A DNA stretch of 64,000 bases from the NCBI GenBank assembly GCA_965222005.1, contig OZ244935.1:372001-436000 (forward strand). The letters run 5' to 3'. Shown here piece by piece: positions 1 to 10,499 of this stretch (its first letter is position 1; the number at the start of each line of letters is the position of its first letter). The translations under genes and the position numbers were made by a program. This stretch comes from CBDCTM01 sp965222005 (GTDB lineage: Bacteria; Bacteroidota; Bacteroidia; Chitinophagales; Saprospiraceae). Below the pieces are notes generated by a model, which was not told where the DNA came from, did no database searches, and saw only the letters and a list, made by a program, of their open reading frames with translations.

Positions 1-2
1 GG

Positions 3-467
3 GAGCTGTGGCGCTTCATTCGGCCAGGGCTTTATGCGGCCGAGCAGAAAGCTGCCAGGGGCATTGTATTGATTTGTTCGCTGCTTTTTTTATCGGGCGT
101 TTTATTTGGCTATTTTGTCATTGCTCCCTTTGCCATCACCTTTTTGGCCAGCTACAATGTGGGAGCGGTAAGCGCCCCTACGCTCGCCTCTTATGTCAAT
201 TATATGACCATGTTCACCCTGCCCACAGGTATCGTATTTGAATTGCCGGTAGTGGTGTATTTTTTATCAAAGATCGGTTTGGTTACTCCAGATTTCATGC
301 GTGCCTATCGCCGCCACGCATTCATCATTATTTTAATATTGGCTGCCATCATCACTCCGCCCGATGTAATCACTCAAATGCTAATCGGTGCTCCTTTGTA
401 CTTGCTGTACGAAATAAGCATCGTCATCAGCAAGCGTGTCACAAAGGCCGAAGCAGCCAAAGGATAG
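3..467 (+). CDS. tatC: Sec-independent protein translocase TatC (5'-truncated by window edge)
   Basis: TatC is the inner-membrane subunit of the twin-arginine translocase that recognises signal peptides of folded proteins. Only the last 154 codons are present and the frame is open back to position 3. The visible part carries family hallmarks: FIRPGLYAAE at the start (the conserved F..P.LY..E cytoplasmic loop, including the glutamate needed for signal-peptide binding), the periplasmic-side motif VFELP, and ITPPD just before the last membrane segment. Three or four hydrophobic stretches fit the C-terminal half of a six-helix protein. The next gene begins 25 bases after the stop. Confidence in the family is high; the start lies outside the window. 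Confidence 0.93.
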   Translation, partial: ELWRFIRPGLYAAEQKAARGIVLICSLLFLSGVLFGYFVIAPFAITFLASYNVGAVSAPTLASYVNYMTMFTLPTGIVFELPVVVYFLSKIGLVTPDFMRAYRRHAFIIILILAAIITPPDVITQMLIGAPLYLLYEISIVISKRVTKAEAAKG

Positions 468-492
468 TCTGATCTTCAATGCATCCATCAAT

Positions 493-942
493 ATGAAACA
501 TATATCCTCCTCGGCCACCTTGTTCCTCAAACTGATACTACCTACCGTGTATGTAGTGTTTTTTGGTATGTTTTTGATCAGCTTATTTGTCACCGACCTG
601 CAATACATCGGGCCATTCAGCATCGGTGTTTGGCGGTTGGGCAGTTTGGTGCTCCTGCTGATCGGGATTGGCCTTATTTACGGAACGCTGTTTCAGCTAA
701 AAAGAGTTGAGCTGGATGAGCAATATATATATGCTACCGACTATTTCAAAACCTACCGCTACCCCTATCACCATGTGGAGAAGATCGTAGCAAAGCCCGT
801 ATTATTTTTTCCCGTTTATCAAATTCATTTGCAGGAGGCGGGAGCCTTTGGCCGCAAAATCAGCTTTTGGGCCAACCGGCGGCGGCTGGCTGACTTTATG
901 GCGCTTCATCCCGATATTGCCCAACAATTAGGCTTTGCCTGA
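493..942 (+). CDS. Small two-helix membrane protein, unknown function
   Basis: This 149-residue protein has two hydrophobic segments near the N-terminus (roughly residues 10-36 and 47-68). A polar C-terminal domain of about 80 residues follows, which by its strand-like pattern could resemble the short PH-like domains seen after paired helices, but no family is recognised with certainty. An in-frame ATG at 436 would overlap the end of tatC; the start at 493 is preferred because it clears tatC and begins just before the first membrane segment. It probably shares a transcript with tatC. It ends 11 bases from the convergent porX stop, with no obvious terminator hairpin between them. Confidence 0.6.
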   Translation: MKHISSSATLFLKLILPTVYVVFFGMFLISLFVTDLQYIGPFSIGVWRLGSLVLLLIGIGLIYGTLFQLKRVELDEQYIYATDYFKTYRYPYHHVEKIVAKPVLFFPVYQIHLQEAGAFGRKISFWANRRRLADFMALHPDIAQQLGFA

Positions 943-953
943 ACCGCACCTCC

Positions 954-2510
954 TTACCTTGACTGCAAATGTATAATCGGGCAGATCATCTCCTCCAGGG
1001 AAATGCCTCCATGCTGGAAGGTGTTGCGATAATAATTGTTGTAATAATTGTAATTATTAGGATACAGGAAGTAAATATCCTCCTTTGCAAAGATGAAAGT
1101 CGAGCTGACATTCGGTTTAGGCAAGCCCACTTTGGCCGGATCACGAAAATCCAACACATCCCGTTTGTCGTACTGCAGGTTACGTCCCACCTTGTAGCGC
1201 AGGTTGGTAGTGGTTTCCCGGTCGCCAACTACTTTGGAAGGTGTATTGACGCGAATGGTGCCGTGATCGGTGCTGATGATGAGTTGGATGTCCTTCTCGG
1301 CAATCCGTTGGAGGGCTGCCCAGAGAGGTGAGTGTAGGAACCAGGAGCGGGTGAGCGAGCGATAGGCGGCCTCATCGCCAGCCAATTCTTTGAGCACTTC
1401 CATTTCCGTGCGGGCATGCGACATCATGTCGATGAAGTTATAAACAATCACGCTCAGATCATTATTGAGGCAGTTGAGGATATTGTCCTGAAGTTGTTTG
1501 GCCTGATTGACGTTGGTAATCTTTTGGTAGTCCCACTTGATCTCTTTGCGAAGGGTACGGCGAATTTGCTCGCTCAACAAATCTTTTTCGTGCATATTTT
1601 TTCCTCCTTCTTCATTGTCATTCTTCCACCAATCGGGATAGTAGCTCTGGATTTCGGAGGGCATCAGGCCGGAGAAGATTGCATTTCGACTATACTGGGT
1701 AGAAGTAGGCAGGATGCTATAGAAGAAATCTTCCTTTTCCACGCGAAACAGCTCAGAAACCAAGGGTTTGATGATCATCCATTGATCGAGGCGCAGATTA
1801 TCCAGTAATAGGAAGAGAGTAGGCACTTCGTTTTTTAGGTCCGGAAACACCTTATTTCGCATCAGCTTATTGGAAAGCGTAGGGGCATTGGCATCTCCTT
1901 CTGTCCAGTTTTCGTAGTTTTTGACAATAAATTTGGAAAACTCCGAATTGGCCTCTCTTTTTTGCATAGAGAGTATTTCCCCCATTTCGCTGATGTTTGA
2001 GCTATCGAGTTTTATCTCCCAATTGATGATCTTTTTATACACATCCACCCATTCATTGAAGTCCAGTCCACTATTGATTTCCATCAAAATACTGCGAAAC
2101 TCCTGTTGGTAATCTGTGGTCGTCTTATCGCCTACCAGCCGCTTTTTATCAATGATTTTTTTGAGCGTCAGCAATATTTGATTGGGGTTGACGGGCTTTA
2201 TGAGGTAGTCGGTGATCTGTGAGCCGATGGCCTCCTCCATTACATTTTCGGCTTCGTTCTTTGTGATCATCACCACAGGCAGGTTGGGGTGCGACGATTT
2301 GATTTTCGAGAGGGTTTCGAGGCCCGTCATTCCGGGCATGGATTCGTCGAGGAAGACTATGTCGATGTCGTGCGTCTCTCCACATTCTTCCACCGCATCG
2401 TGGCCATTTGTGACGGTGACTACATCATAGCCTTTTTTTTCGAGGAACATCATTTGGGGTTTGAGCATATCGATTTCATCATCTGCCCACAGGATTTTAA
2501 TTTTTTCCAT
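954..2510 (-). CDS. porX: PorX: response regulator with PglZ (alkaline-phosphatase-like) output domain
   Basis: PorX is the response regulator that, with the kinase PorY, controls type IX secretion genes in Porphyromonas and relatives. The 518-residue product starts with a receiver domain: acidic pair D10-D11, phosphoacceptor D55 in IVFLDESMPG, T83 and K105 (LIKPVNP). The C-terminal half is a PglZ domain of the alkaline phosphatase superfamily, with metal-ligand-like motifs LLLDNLR, PTSTQ, STDHGT and FQHGG; in characterised PorX this domain acts on cyclic oligonucleotides. An upstream in-frame start would add seven residues (MHNQLKF), but MEKIKILWADD is the usual receiver start. No porY is visible nearby. 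Many T9SS cargo genes follow in this window. Confidence 0.92.
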   Translation of the reverse strand: MEKIKILWADDEIDMLKPQMMFLEKKGYDVVTVTNGHDAVEECGETHDIDIVFLDESMPGMTGLETLSKIKSSHPNLPVVMITKNEAENVMEEAIGSQITDYLIKPVNPNQILLTLKKIIDKKRLVGDKTTTDYQQEFRSILMEINSGLDFNEWVDVYKKIINWEIKLDSSNISEMGEILSMQKREANSEFSKFIVKNYENWTEGDANAPTLSNKLMRNKVFPDLKNEVPTLFLLLDNLRLDQWMIIKPLVSELFRVEKEDFFYSILPTSTQYSRNAIFSGLMPSEIQSYYPDWWKNDNEEGGKNMHEKDLLSEQIRRTLRKEIKWDYQKITNVNQAKQLQDNILNCLNNDLSVIVYNFIDMMSHARTEMEVLKELAGDEAAYRSLTRSWFLHSPLWAALQRIAEKDIQLIISTDHGTIRVNTPSKVVGDRETTTNLRYKVGRNLQYDKRDVLDFRDPAKVGLPKPNVSSTFIFAKEDIYFLYPNNYNYYNNYYRNTFQHGGISLEEMICPIIHLQSR

Positions 2511-2623
2511 GAATTTTAGTTGGTTATGCAAATCAGCTGCTTAATTATATCCACTCCAAGAGTATAAAGCTTTTTCAAGTCCTGATCCGCATGGGTTATT
2601 ATTGAAATGATGTAAATTTCAGC

Positions 2624-2631
2624 CAAATATA
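2624..2631 (-). promoter_or_regulatory. Candidate -7 box upstream of porX
   Basis: Read on the minus strand this is TATATTTG, a full match to the Bacteroidota -7 consensus TAnnTTTG, about 110 bases before the porX start. No clear -33 TTTG is seen at the usual distance, so support is limited to one box. Confidence 0.35.
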
Positions 2632-2920
2632 GGGCAAAATCGAGAGCCCCGCTAATTTGCCGGAGCCTAGGGATGGGCGGGTCGGGCAAATATTTTGCGG
2701 CCTACGCAACCATTGTTATATTAAAACAGTCTTCCCTATGATGAGCAAATGATAAAAGTCTCATTTGCCACTATTGAAATGTTATTTGTTAACGCCTTTG
2801 GAAGGATCGATATTTTACCAAAGCTGACATCCGGGAGCAGAAGCGGCGGACAAGATGGCCATTGGCCGGCTTGCCTGTTTGATTAGGTTCAAAATTTAAT
2901 CAAAGCGCCGTGGGATTTAG

Positions 2921-2928
2921 TAAATTTG
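2921..2928 (+). promoter_or_regulatory. Candidate -7 box for the HD phosphohydrolase gene
   Basis: TAAATTTG matches TAnnTTTG and lies 31 bases before the ATG at 2960, which would give a leader of roughly 25 bases. No -33 element is evident. Confidence 0.45.
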
Positions 2929-2959
2929 CAAAACTCTCCGGCATCGTGCCCGTGTGTAT

Positions 2960-4195
2960 ATGACCAGAAAAAAGATAATCAACGATCCTGTTTATGGTTT
3001 TATCAGCATTCCCGACGGGATCCTTTTTAGCCTTATTGAGCATCCCTGGTTTCAGCGGCTGAGGCGTATCAAGCAGCTTGGGCTCACTCACTATGTGTAC
3101 CCGGGAGCTTTGCATACCCGCTTTCACCACGCTTTGGGGGCCATGCATTTGATGCGCCGGGCTATCGAAGTACTTCGCTCCAAAGGTACGGCCATCAGTC
3201 CGGCAGAAGCGCTGGCAGCTTCTATTGCTATCCTGCTGCACGACATTGGCCACGGCCCCTTCTCCCATGCGCTGGAGCATAGTTTGGTGGATGTCCACCA
3301 CGAGGAGCTTTCGTTGTTGTTCATGCAACAACTCAACAAACAATTTGACGGCCAATTGAGCCTGGCAATAGCCATTTTTAAAAACCAATACCCCAAAAAA
3401 TTTTTCTGCCAGCTGGTATCCGGGCAGCTGGATATGGATCGCATGGATTATCTCAATCGCGATAGTTTTTACACCGGAGTGTCAGAAGGTGTGATCGGAT
3501 ACGACCGGATCATCGAAATGCTTGCTGTAAAAGACGGCAGGCTGGTAGTAGAAGAAAAAGGTATCTACTCCATTGAAAAGTTTATCATCGCCCGGCGGTT
3601 GATGTATTGGCAAGTCTATCTGCATAAAACATCGCTGGTGGCCGAACAGATGCTGATAAAAGCGCTGGAAAGGGCAAAGGCCTTGGTCAGAAAAGGAGAA
3701 AAACTGCAAGCACCGGAGGCTTTATCGAAGTTCTTGTACAAAAAAACGGGCTCAAATGATCTGGGAAAGGATTCATTAAGCCTGCTGGAAAGTTTTGCCC
3801 ACCTTGACGATCACGATATTACTGTTGCCCTTAAGCAATGGATGGGGCATAAAGATTTTGTGCTGGCCCTATTATCCAAAAATATTATTGAGCGGCACCT
3901 GTTTAAAGTAGTCTTGTCCAATACCCCTTTTTCAGGTGACCTGGAGGCCGAAATGCGTCAAAAGGTTGAGTCTATTTGGCAGATAGGCCCTGAAGAGAGT
4001 CGGTATTTGGTATTTGGAGGCCAAGAGTCCAACAGAGCGTACAGCAGTTTGCATGACGAGATACTGATTGCCTACAAAAACGGGAAGGTATTGCCACTAT
4101 CAGAAGCTAGTGATTCAGCTAATTTTCCCACTATTATTACAAAGTATTACCTTTGTCATCCAAAATTACTTTCGACGGCTGTTTTTAAGGAATAA
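2960..4195 (+). CDS. HD-domain phosphohydrolase (COG1078-like, dNTPase-related)
   Basis: The 411-residue protein belongs to the HD superfamily of metal-dependent phosphohydrolases related to deoxynucleoside triphosphate triphosphohydrolases and SAMHD1. The HD residues are visible: HH at 56-57 in LHTRFHHALG, H94-D95 in ILLHDIGHGPFSH, and a later aspartate in GQLDMDRMDYLNRDS. The opening YGFISIPDGILFSLIEHP and the FQRLRRIKQLG stretch are typical of this group in Bacteroidota. A GTG two codons upstream is possible, but the ATG at 2960 is preferred. The physiological substrate is unknown for most members; nucleotide-pool control is a reasonable guess only. Confidence 0.85.
   Translation: MTRKKIINDPVYGFISIPDGILFSLIEHPWFQRLRRIKQLGLTHYVYPGALHTRFHHALGAMHLMRRAIEVLRSKGTAISPAEALAASIAILLHDIGHGPFSHALEHSLVDVHHEELSLLFMQQLNKQFDGQLSLAIAIFKNQYPKKFFCQLVSGQLDMDRMDYLNRDSFYTGVSEGVIGYDRIIEMLAVKDGRLVVEEKGIYSIEKFIIARRLMYWQVYLHKTSLVAEQMLIKALERAKALVRKGEKLQAPEALSKFLYKKTGSNDLGKDSLSLLESFAHLDDHDITVALKQWMGHKDFVLALLSKNIIERHLFKVVLSNTPFSGDLEAEMRQKVESIWQIGPEESRYLVFGGQESNRAYSSLHDEILIAYKNGKVLPLSEASDSANFPTIITKYYLCHPKLLSTAVFKE
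4148..4155 (+). promoter_or_regulatory. Candidate -7 box for the peptidoglycan-binding repeat gene
   Basis: TACCTTTG fits TAnnTTTG and lies inside the last codons of the HD gene, about 100 bases before the next ATG. The leader that follows is strongly A/T-rich (4196-4254). No -33 element is clear. Confidence 0.3.
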
Positions 4196-4254
4196 TTTTA
4201 ATTATCCAGAAATACAAAATTCATTTTTTTTTTAATCAAAACATTATTCATCTT

Positions 4255-5643
4255 ATGAAAAGACTGAACCTGTTATTTACAGTTGCTTTCCTCACATTTG
4301 CCCTTGTTGCTATAGCTCAACCTGGTGCCGACATACCACCGGATGCTGACCCTGGCAAGTGCTATGCAAAGTGCTTAATTGCTGATGAATACGAGACAGT
4401 CACTGAGCAAGTGATGGTAAGAGCTGCTTCCAGTCGCGTGGAAACCGTTCCTGCCGAATACGAAACTGTTACCGATCAGGTGATGACCAAAGCAGAGTCC
4501 AAGCGGGTGATCCCGGTACCTGCTGAGTACGAAACTGTTACCGAGCAGGTAATGGTAAAGCCTGAAACCAGAAAATTGATCGCTGTACCTGCCGAATACG
4601 AAACCGTTACCGAGCAGGTGATGGTGAAAGCAGAGTCCAAGCGGATGATCCCGGTACCTGCCGAATACGAAACCGTTACCGAGCAGGTGATGGTGAAGGC
4701 AGAGTCCTCACGTATGATCTCCGTACCTGCCGAATACGAAACCGTTACCGAGCAGTATGTGAAAAAAGAAGCTTCTACCCGCATTGAGCGCGTACCTGCC
4801 CGTTATGGCACCGAAACTGAAACCATCGAAACTCGTCCGGCTTCTACCAAATGGATAAAGAAAAAAGCAGATCGCAACTGCCTTTCTGCCAATCCGGAAG
4901 ATTGCCTCGTATGGTGCCTCGTAGAAGTACCTGCTGAGTACAGAACCGTTACCAAGCAAGTTCGCCAGGGTTGCCCTGATGGCTATGCTGACAATGGCGA
5001 TGACTGTACCAAGACTGTGGAGATTCCAGCGGAATATGCCACCCGTACTTCCAGGGTAGTTAAAACCCCGGCTACTACCCGCGAAGAGATCATCCCGGCT
5101 GAATTCAAAACCGTTACCAAGCGTGTGATCAAAACCTCGGCTACTGCCCGCGAAGAGATCATCCCGGCTGAATTCAAAACCGTTACTCGTCGCGTAGTTA
5201 AAACGCCTGCTACTACCCGCGAACAGATCATCCCGGCTGAGTATAAAACGGTTACCCGTCGTGTTGTTAAGACACCGGCTAGCGTTCGCGAAGAAGTGAT
5301 TCCGGCTGAATACTCTACTGTTACCAGAAGAGTATTGAAAGCTCCGGCTTCTACCCGCACTTCCGAAATTCCGGCTGAATATGCTACCGTTACCAGAAGA
5401 AACCTGATCAAGAAAGGTGGATTCACCGAGTGGAGAGAAGTATTGTGCAACGATAGTGTTACACCTTATACCATCCGCCAGATTCAGAATGCGTTGAAAC
5501 AGCGTGGTTACAACCCTGGCCCTATTGATAATGTCCTGGGTACTCGTACCAAAGCTGCTTTGACCAAATTCCAGAAAGATAACAATCTGCCTGTTGGTCA
5601 GCTTGATATGCAAACCCTGAAAGCGCTTGGTATCCGTTACTAG
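4255..5643 (+). CDS. Secreted repeat protein with C-terminal peptidoglycan-binding domain
   Basis: This 462-residue protein starts with a Sec signal peptide (basic MKR, hydrophobic core LLFTVAFLTFALVAIA, then QPG). The middle is built from two repeat sets: about six copies of an 18-residue unit containing VPAEYETVTEQVMVKAES, then about seven copies of a variant containing TPATTREEIIPAE(F/Y)KTVTRR. A Cys-containing linker (NCLSANPEDCLVWC and GCPDGYADNGDDC) separates them. The last 60 residues (PYTIRQIQNALKQRGYNPGP through LKALGIRY) form a PG_binding_1 domain, expected to hold the protein at the cell wall. No catalytic domain is seen, so a structural or envelope-anchored role is inferred. A terminator hairpin follows. 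Confidence 0.82.
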   Translation: MKRLNLLFTVAFLTFALVAIAQPGADIPPDADPGKCYAKCLIADEYETVTEQVMVRAASSRVETVPAEYETVTDQVMTKAESKRVIPVPAEYETVTEQVMVKPETRKLIAVPAEYETVTEQVMVKAESKRMIPVPAEYETVTEQVMVKAESSRMISVPAEYETVTEQYVKKEASTRIERVPARYGTETETIETRPASTKWIKKKADRNCLSANPEDCLVWCLVEVPAEYRTVTKQVRQGCPDGYADNGDDCTKTVEIPAEYATRTSRVVKTPATTREEIIPAEFKTVTKRVIKTSATAREEIIPAEFKTVTRRVVKTPATTREQIIPAEYKTVTRRVVKTPASVREEVIPAEYSTVTRRVLKAPASTRTSEIPAEYATVTRRNLIKKGGFTEWREVLCNDSVTPYTIRQIQNALKQRGYNPGPIDNVLGTRTKAALTKFQKDNNLPVGQLDMQTLKALGIRY

Positions 5644-5691
5644 CTAATTACTTATTAGGGCCTGTGGCCCTTTCCTCATAAGTGATTTCTT

Positions 5692-5727
5692 AGCCTGCTT
5701 TTCAAAATAGAAGGGCAGGCTTTTTCT
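5692..5727 (+). terminator. Rho-independent terminator after the peptidoglycan-binding repeat gene
   Basis: AGCCTGC at 5692-5698 pairs perfectly with GCAGGCT at 5715-5721 and is followed by TTTTCT. A smaller GGGCC/GGCCC hairpin with a T run lies just upstream at 5658-5673 and may assist. Confidence 0.75.
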
Positions 5728-5842
5728 ATTCCTGCTTTTCAACCGACTGACACTATTTATAGCTTCCTTCTCCATATTTAGCGCACACTTGTCATTTGCT
5801 TGTATTTATGTTAAAATCCAGCTCTTTGGCAGGGATTTGCTA

Positions 5843-5871
5843 TTTGGGCAAAAGGCTTTGCTTTACCTTTG
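5843..5871 (+). promoter_or_regulatory. Candidate promoter (TTTG-N17-TACCTTTG) for the isomerase-like gene
   Basis: TTTG at 5843-5846 and TACCTTTG at 5864-5871 fit the Bacteroidota -33/-7 pattern with a slightly short spacer. The start codon is 22 bases further on, giving a leader of about 15 bases. Confidence 0.55.
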
Positions 5872-5892
5872 TCAAAATGCTAAAAACTAATA

Positions 5893-6198
5893 ATGGAGAA
5901 GGAATTTCAATTCATGGTGGATTTCACTCTGCCCGAAATACTGGATGATGAATTTTTGAGCCTGGTGCCCTACCAGCGGGTTGCGATCGACCAACTGTTC
6001 CAAGAAGGCAAGTTAATCACCTTTGCGCTGTCACTCGAAAAATCCAGGCTGTGGGCCGTTTTCAGTGCCAGTTCGGAGATGGATGTCATCAGTATGATTG
6101 CTAACCTACCGCTCGCTGAATATATGAAGGCTGAAATTAGTATGCTTAGTATGTACAATACTATGAACCCCGCAATGCCCAATTTTTCAATGAATTGA
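5893..6198 (+). CDS. Muconolactone Delta-isomerase-like small protein
   Basis: The 101-residue protein resembles the muconolactone isomerase family, a small ferredoxin-like fold. FMVDFTLPE opens the first strand, followed by a helix (PYQRVAIDQLFQEGKL). RLWAVFSASSEMDVISMIANLPL then matches the pattern in which a strand precedes the helix ending at the active-site edge. No aromatic-degradation genes are nearby, so a true muconolactone activity is doubtful. In Bacteroidota such single-domain proteins are widespread and uncharacterised. It has its own promoter-like sequence and ends 33 bases from the convergent metallophosphoesterase gene. Confidence 0.6.
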   Translation: MEKEFQFMVDFTLPEILDDEFLSLVPYQRVAIDQLFQEGKLITFALSLEKSRLWAVFSASSEMDVISMIANLPLAEYMKAEISMLSMYNTMNPAMPNFSMN

Positions 6199-6231
6199 GG
6201 TAGTGGCAGTCCCTCACTCTACATTTCCCGA

Positions 6232-8130
6232 TTACACCCCGTGCTGAACTTTTAGTCGCTTAATGACTGTATCATTGGATTTAATGGTCAGCAAATACAT
6301 GCCTTTGGGCTTATCGCGCATGTCGATGGATTTGAGAAAATTCCCGGCATTTTGGTTGATGTGGTGGCTTTCTGCTACCGGTCTTTTAAGCTGATCGATC
6401 AGGTTGAATCGAACATCCCCCTGTCGATCCAGCGAATATTTTATTTTTAATATGCCCGTTTGCGGATTCGTGCTGATGAGCGTATAATCGTTCCACTGGT
6501 GGTGCAAAGGTCGGATTGCTTTGATGGTGTAAAAGTGCGAGCCTCCCTTGGCTCCGTTATGTACCAGTCGGTAAAATATCTCTTGGGGAAACTCTTCCGT
6601 CCGATAAGCATCCACAATTTTGTAATCATTCAAACCTGCTCCTTGTCCTTCGATCTTGGCAATCGTGTTAAACGTTTTACCATCGCCCGACCGCTGTACT
6701 TCATAAGTCGTTCGGTGGCTCGGCTCATTGCTGCTTTTCCAGCAAAGGGCAAATTGCTCCTCTTCCGGCTGAGCCACAAAATTCAGCAATTTCATCTTTC
6801 TACTAACCTTATTACTGTTTGCCGTGTACTTCCCCTTTTGAAGCTTGTGATGTACCAATAAGGGCTGCTCAACAGGAGGTGCCTGCATGGGCCGAATCAG
6901 CAAAACCGGCCCCTTGCTCGGCTGCCAGATCGAAAGGCCGGCCGGTGGCACAAACACATTACAGGGATCCACTTGCTGCACAAAGTCGGCATTGTCCGTC
7001 ATCACTGTACGCACTTCGATCTTATCATAATCGATGAATATCCATTTGAATTGGTTGAAGCTGCCGCTGTTGCGCGTCCAGCTTTTATTATCATCATTGC
7101 GCCGCAATGGAGCGCCCCAGCAACCCTCTCCTACAAACACGGTACCGCGCGCATCATCCCGAATGTACCCCTCATCACTGCCCCGTTCCTTGCTCGGTCG
7201 AACGGGCCAGGTAGTTTTTACGCAATGCGCATCCGACTCAACCACCAGATTCATTTGATGCTGGTAAAAAAGGCTGCCCCAATGGATGTATTGATTGTTG
7301 CGCTCTTTTTTCTTGCGCACATGAGGCCGTATAGCAAAGTGATACTGTGCCATTTTCCAGCGCATATGTGAATGCTCTCTTAAATCCTGCTCGAGCCAAT
7401 CGCGCTGGTTTCCGCCACTGGCAATCAGTGAATTGAGGGTATATATCCTCAACAGATCTCCACCAAAACTCAAACCGTAGTAAAGGCTGCTGTGCTTTAC
7501 ATCAAAAAGATCAACAAGGGTTTTGTTGGAATACTCATGATTACCTCTTGTCACAACTATCGGTGTCAGGCGGCCGTCACTACCAATGGTATGCTGCCAG
7601 TCGTCGAACCAGCCTTTCCACTGGCTGGCATTATCGCCACCCGTCATATCGCCTCCGAAAAGCACAAAATGCGGCCGCAGTTTGGCCACCAGTTTATTGG
7701 CCTGGCGGCGTGCCTGGCGGTGATTGCGTGAGTCGCCACCAGCGATGACCGATAGCCGCTCGCCATCGTGATCCGGCATCGTGCGAAAGGACATCCTCCT
7801 GCTTAGTCCTTCACTATCTGCAATAATAAAATAATAGGTGGTATTGGGTAGCAAATTGGCAAGTCGGGCGAAGTGGTTGTGCATCCCTTTGGCCCAGTGC
7901 TTTCGGTCAGGGCCTTGTTGAAAAGCATAGCTACTCACCTCAGTGCCATGATCGGTCTGGTCATAATACAGCACCGCATCCGTCCCCGACAACTGGCTCC
8001 AGCCGATGATTATGGAGGTGGCGGGGTCGTCACGCCACATACAACGATACTTTTCAGTTGTAGCCGGAAGACTAAGGTTGAAAAAAAGGAAATACAGGAG
8101 GAGAGAATAGTGTAATAGTGTGACTTTCAT
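6232..8130 (-). CDS. Secreted metallophosphoesterase (purple acid phosphatase-like) with T9SS sorting domain
   Basis: This 632-residue protein has a signal peptide (LLHYSLLLYFLFFNLSLPA). A fibronectin III-like N-terminal domain (to about residue 120) precedes a calcineurin-like phosphoesterase domain. Metal-ligand motifs appear in order: GGDSRN (D133), FGGDMTGGD (D161), RGNHE (N197-H198), YHFAIRPH and VESDAH. The arrangement matches purple acid phosphatase-type enzymes. The C-terminal roughly 80 residues (TGILKIKYSLDRQGDVRFNL through LLTIKSND) look like a type A T9SS sorting domain, so export to the surface or medium is expected, probably for phosphate scavenging. The natural substrate cannot be told from sequence. 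Confidence 0.83.
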   Translation of the reverse strand: MKVTLLHYSLLLYFLFFNLSLPATTEKYRCMWRDDPATSIIIGWSQLSGTDAVLYYDQTDHGTEVSSYAFQQGPDRKHWAKGMHNHFARLANLLPNTTYYFIIADSEGLSRRMSFRTMPDHDGERLSVIAGGDSRNHRQARRQANKLVAKLRPHFVLFGGDMTGGDNASQWKGWFDDWQHTIGSDGRLTPIVVTRGNHEYSNKTLVDLFDVKHSSLYYGLSFGGDLLRIYTLNSLIASGGNQRDWLEQDLREHSHMRWKMAQYHFAIRPHVRKKKERNNQYIHWGSLFYQHQMNLVVESDAHCVKTTWPVRPSKERGSDEGYIRDDARGTVFVGEGCWGAPLRRNDDNKSWTRNSGSFNQFKWIFIDYDKIEVRTVMTDNADFVQQVDPCNVFVPPAGLSIWQPSKGPVLLIRPMQAPPVEQPLLVHHKLQKGKYTANSNKVSRKMKLLNFVAQPEEEQFALCWKSSNEPSHRTTYEVQRSGDGKTFNTIAKIEGQGAGLNDYKIVDAYRTEEFPQEIFYRLVHNGAKGGSHFYTIKAIRPLHHQWNDYTLISTNPQTGILKIKYSLDRQGDVRFNLIDQLKRPVAESHHINQNAGNFLKSIDMRDKPKGMYLLTIKSNDTVIKRLKVQHGV

Positions 8131-8357
8131 CGGTTCGTATGTTCCTAAGGACTTGCTAAAATACTAAGATTCCTGAAGAATCGGTCAGTACATCCCAAAT
8201 TTTACGCAAAGGTTGGTTAAAAGGTTATCAAAATACCGTTTTTAACGCTTTTTGCAGAGAGAGCAGCCTGTACTCAGATTGAAATTCGTAAATTGTGCTG
8301 TTTATTCCCCATTGGCCAATTTTTATCTATTTTTTATTAAAAAACGCTTTTTCCGAC

Positions 8358-9653
<1,296 letters not shown>

Positions 9654-10440
9654 AAAGGGTTCCATAAGTTACCTTCTGCAAGAATAAACCCTGCGGCGGC
9701 ACGCTCCAGCTTTGGGGCAATCTTTCTCGCTTTTCCAAAGCCCTCTGCACTGCTTCGATCTTCGTCTTGCCCAGCCCTACATTCAGGCACATCCCCACGA
9801 CCAGCCGCACCATGCCGCGTAAAAAACGGTTGGCGCTGATATGGAAATCCATCGTCTCTTGCTCCTCGTTGATCGCCCAGCGGCAGTCCGCCAGATCGCA
9901 GCGTGTGTGCTGCACATCGGAATTGGATTTGCAAAAGGGATAAAAATCTTCATAATCGAGCAAAAGCTGCGCAGCTTTTTGTAACTCCTTGATATTCAAT
10001 GTTTTACAAAAAGGAAAATGATAGGCCGTCTCTATTTTGAAAGGCGCTTTGTGGCACACCAAATGGTAGGTATAGCTCCGCTGTGTAGCGTCGTAGCGGG
10101 CATGCGCTTCTACTGACACCGGCAAAAATCGGTGGATGGCAATATCATCGGGCAGCAGGCGGTTGATCCGGCGAAGAAAACCTTCGGGTAGTTTTTGATC
10201 CATGTCAAAATGCAAAAAATACTGCCTGGCATGTACCCCGGTATCGGTTCGGCCACAACCTGTCACCTGGATCGGCAAGCGAAGCGCTGTGTACAAACTT
10301 TCTTCGATCACCTGCTGCACCGAGAGCTGCGCCGCTTGGCGCTGCCAGCCAAAGTAGTGGGTTCCTTTGTAGCTCAATTCTGCGAAATATCTCATGGCTC
10401 TTTCATTTCAGGCGACCTGACGGCGCCGGAGGACAAATAT

Positions 10441-10476
10441 AAAAAAGCACCTGCAATAAGATACAGATGCTTTATT
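10441..10476 (-). terminator. Weak hairpin upstream of truA, downstream of the DoxX-like gene
   Basis: An imperfect stem of AAAGCACCTG with CAG-ATGCTTT and a 10-base loop lies between two same-strand genes. Read on the minus strand it could end the DoxX-like transcript, with an A-rich stretch downstream on the plus strand. Pairing is imperfect, so this is tentative. Confidence 0.3.
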
Positions 10477-10499
10477 TGCGATTGATGGGTAGGGATAAT

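Larger units (their letters stand above)
2511..2959. other. Intergenic region between porX and the HD phosphohydrolase gene
   Basis: No gene is supported in these 449 bases between divergent genes. They hold candidate -7 boxes for both directions (2624-2631 minus and 2921-2928 plus). A short perfect hairpin is also present: GCAAATGA at 2745-2752 pairs with TCATTTGC at 2761-2768 across an 8-base loop, of unknown meaning. Confidence 0.5.

Noticed and set aside
2745..2768. Hairpin GCAAATGA/TCATTTGC as a terminator
   Set aside because: It lies between two divergent genes, far from any 3' end, and has no T run.
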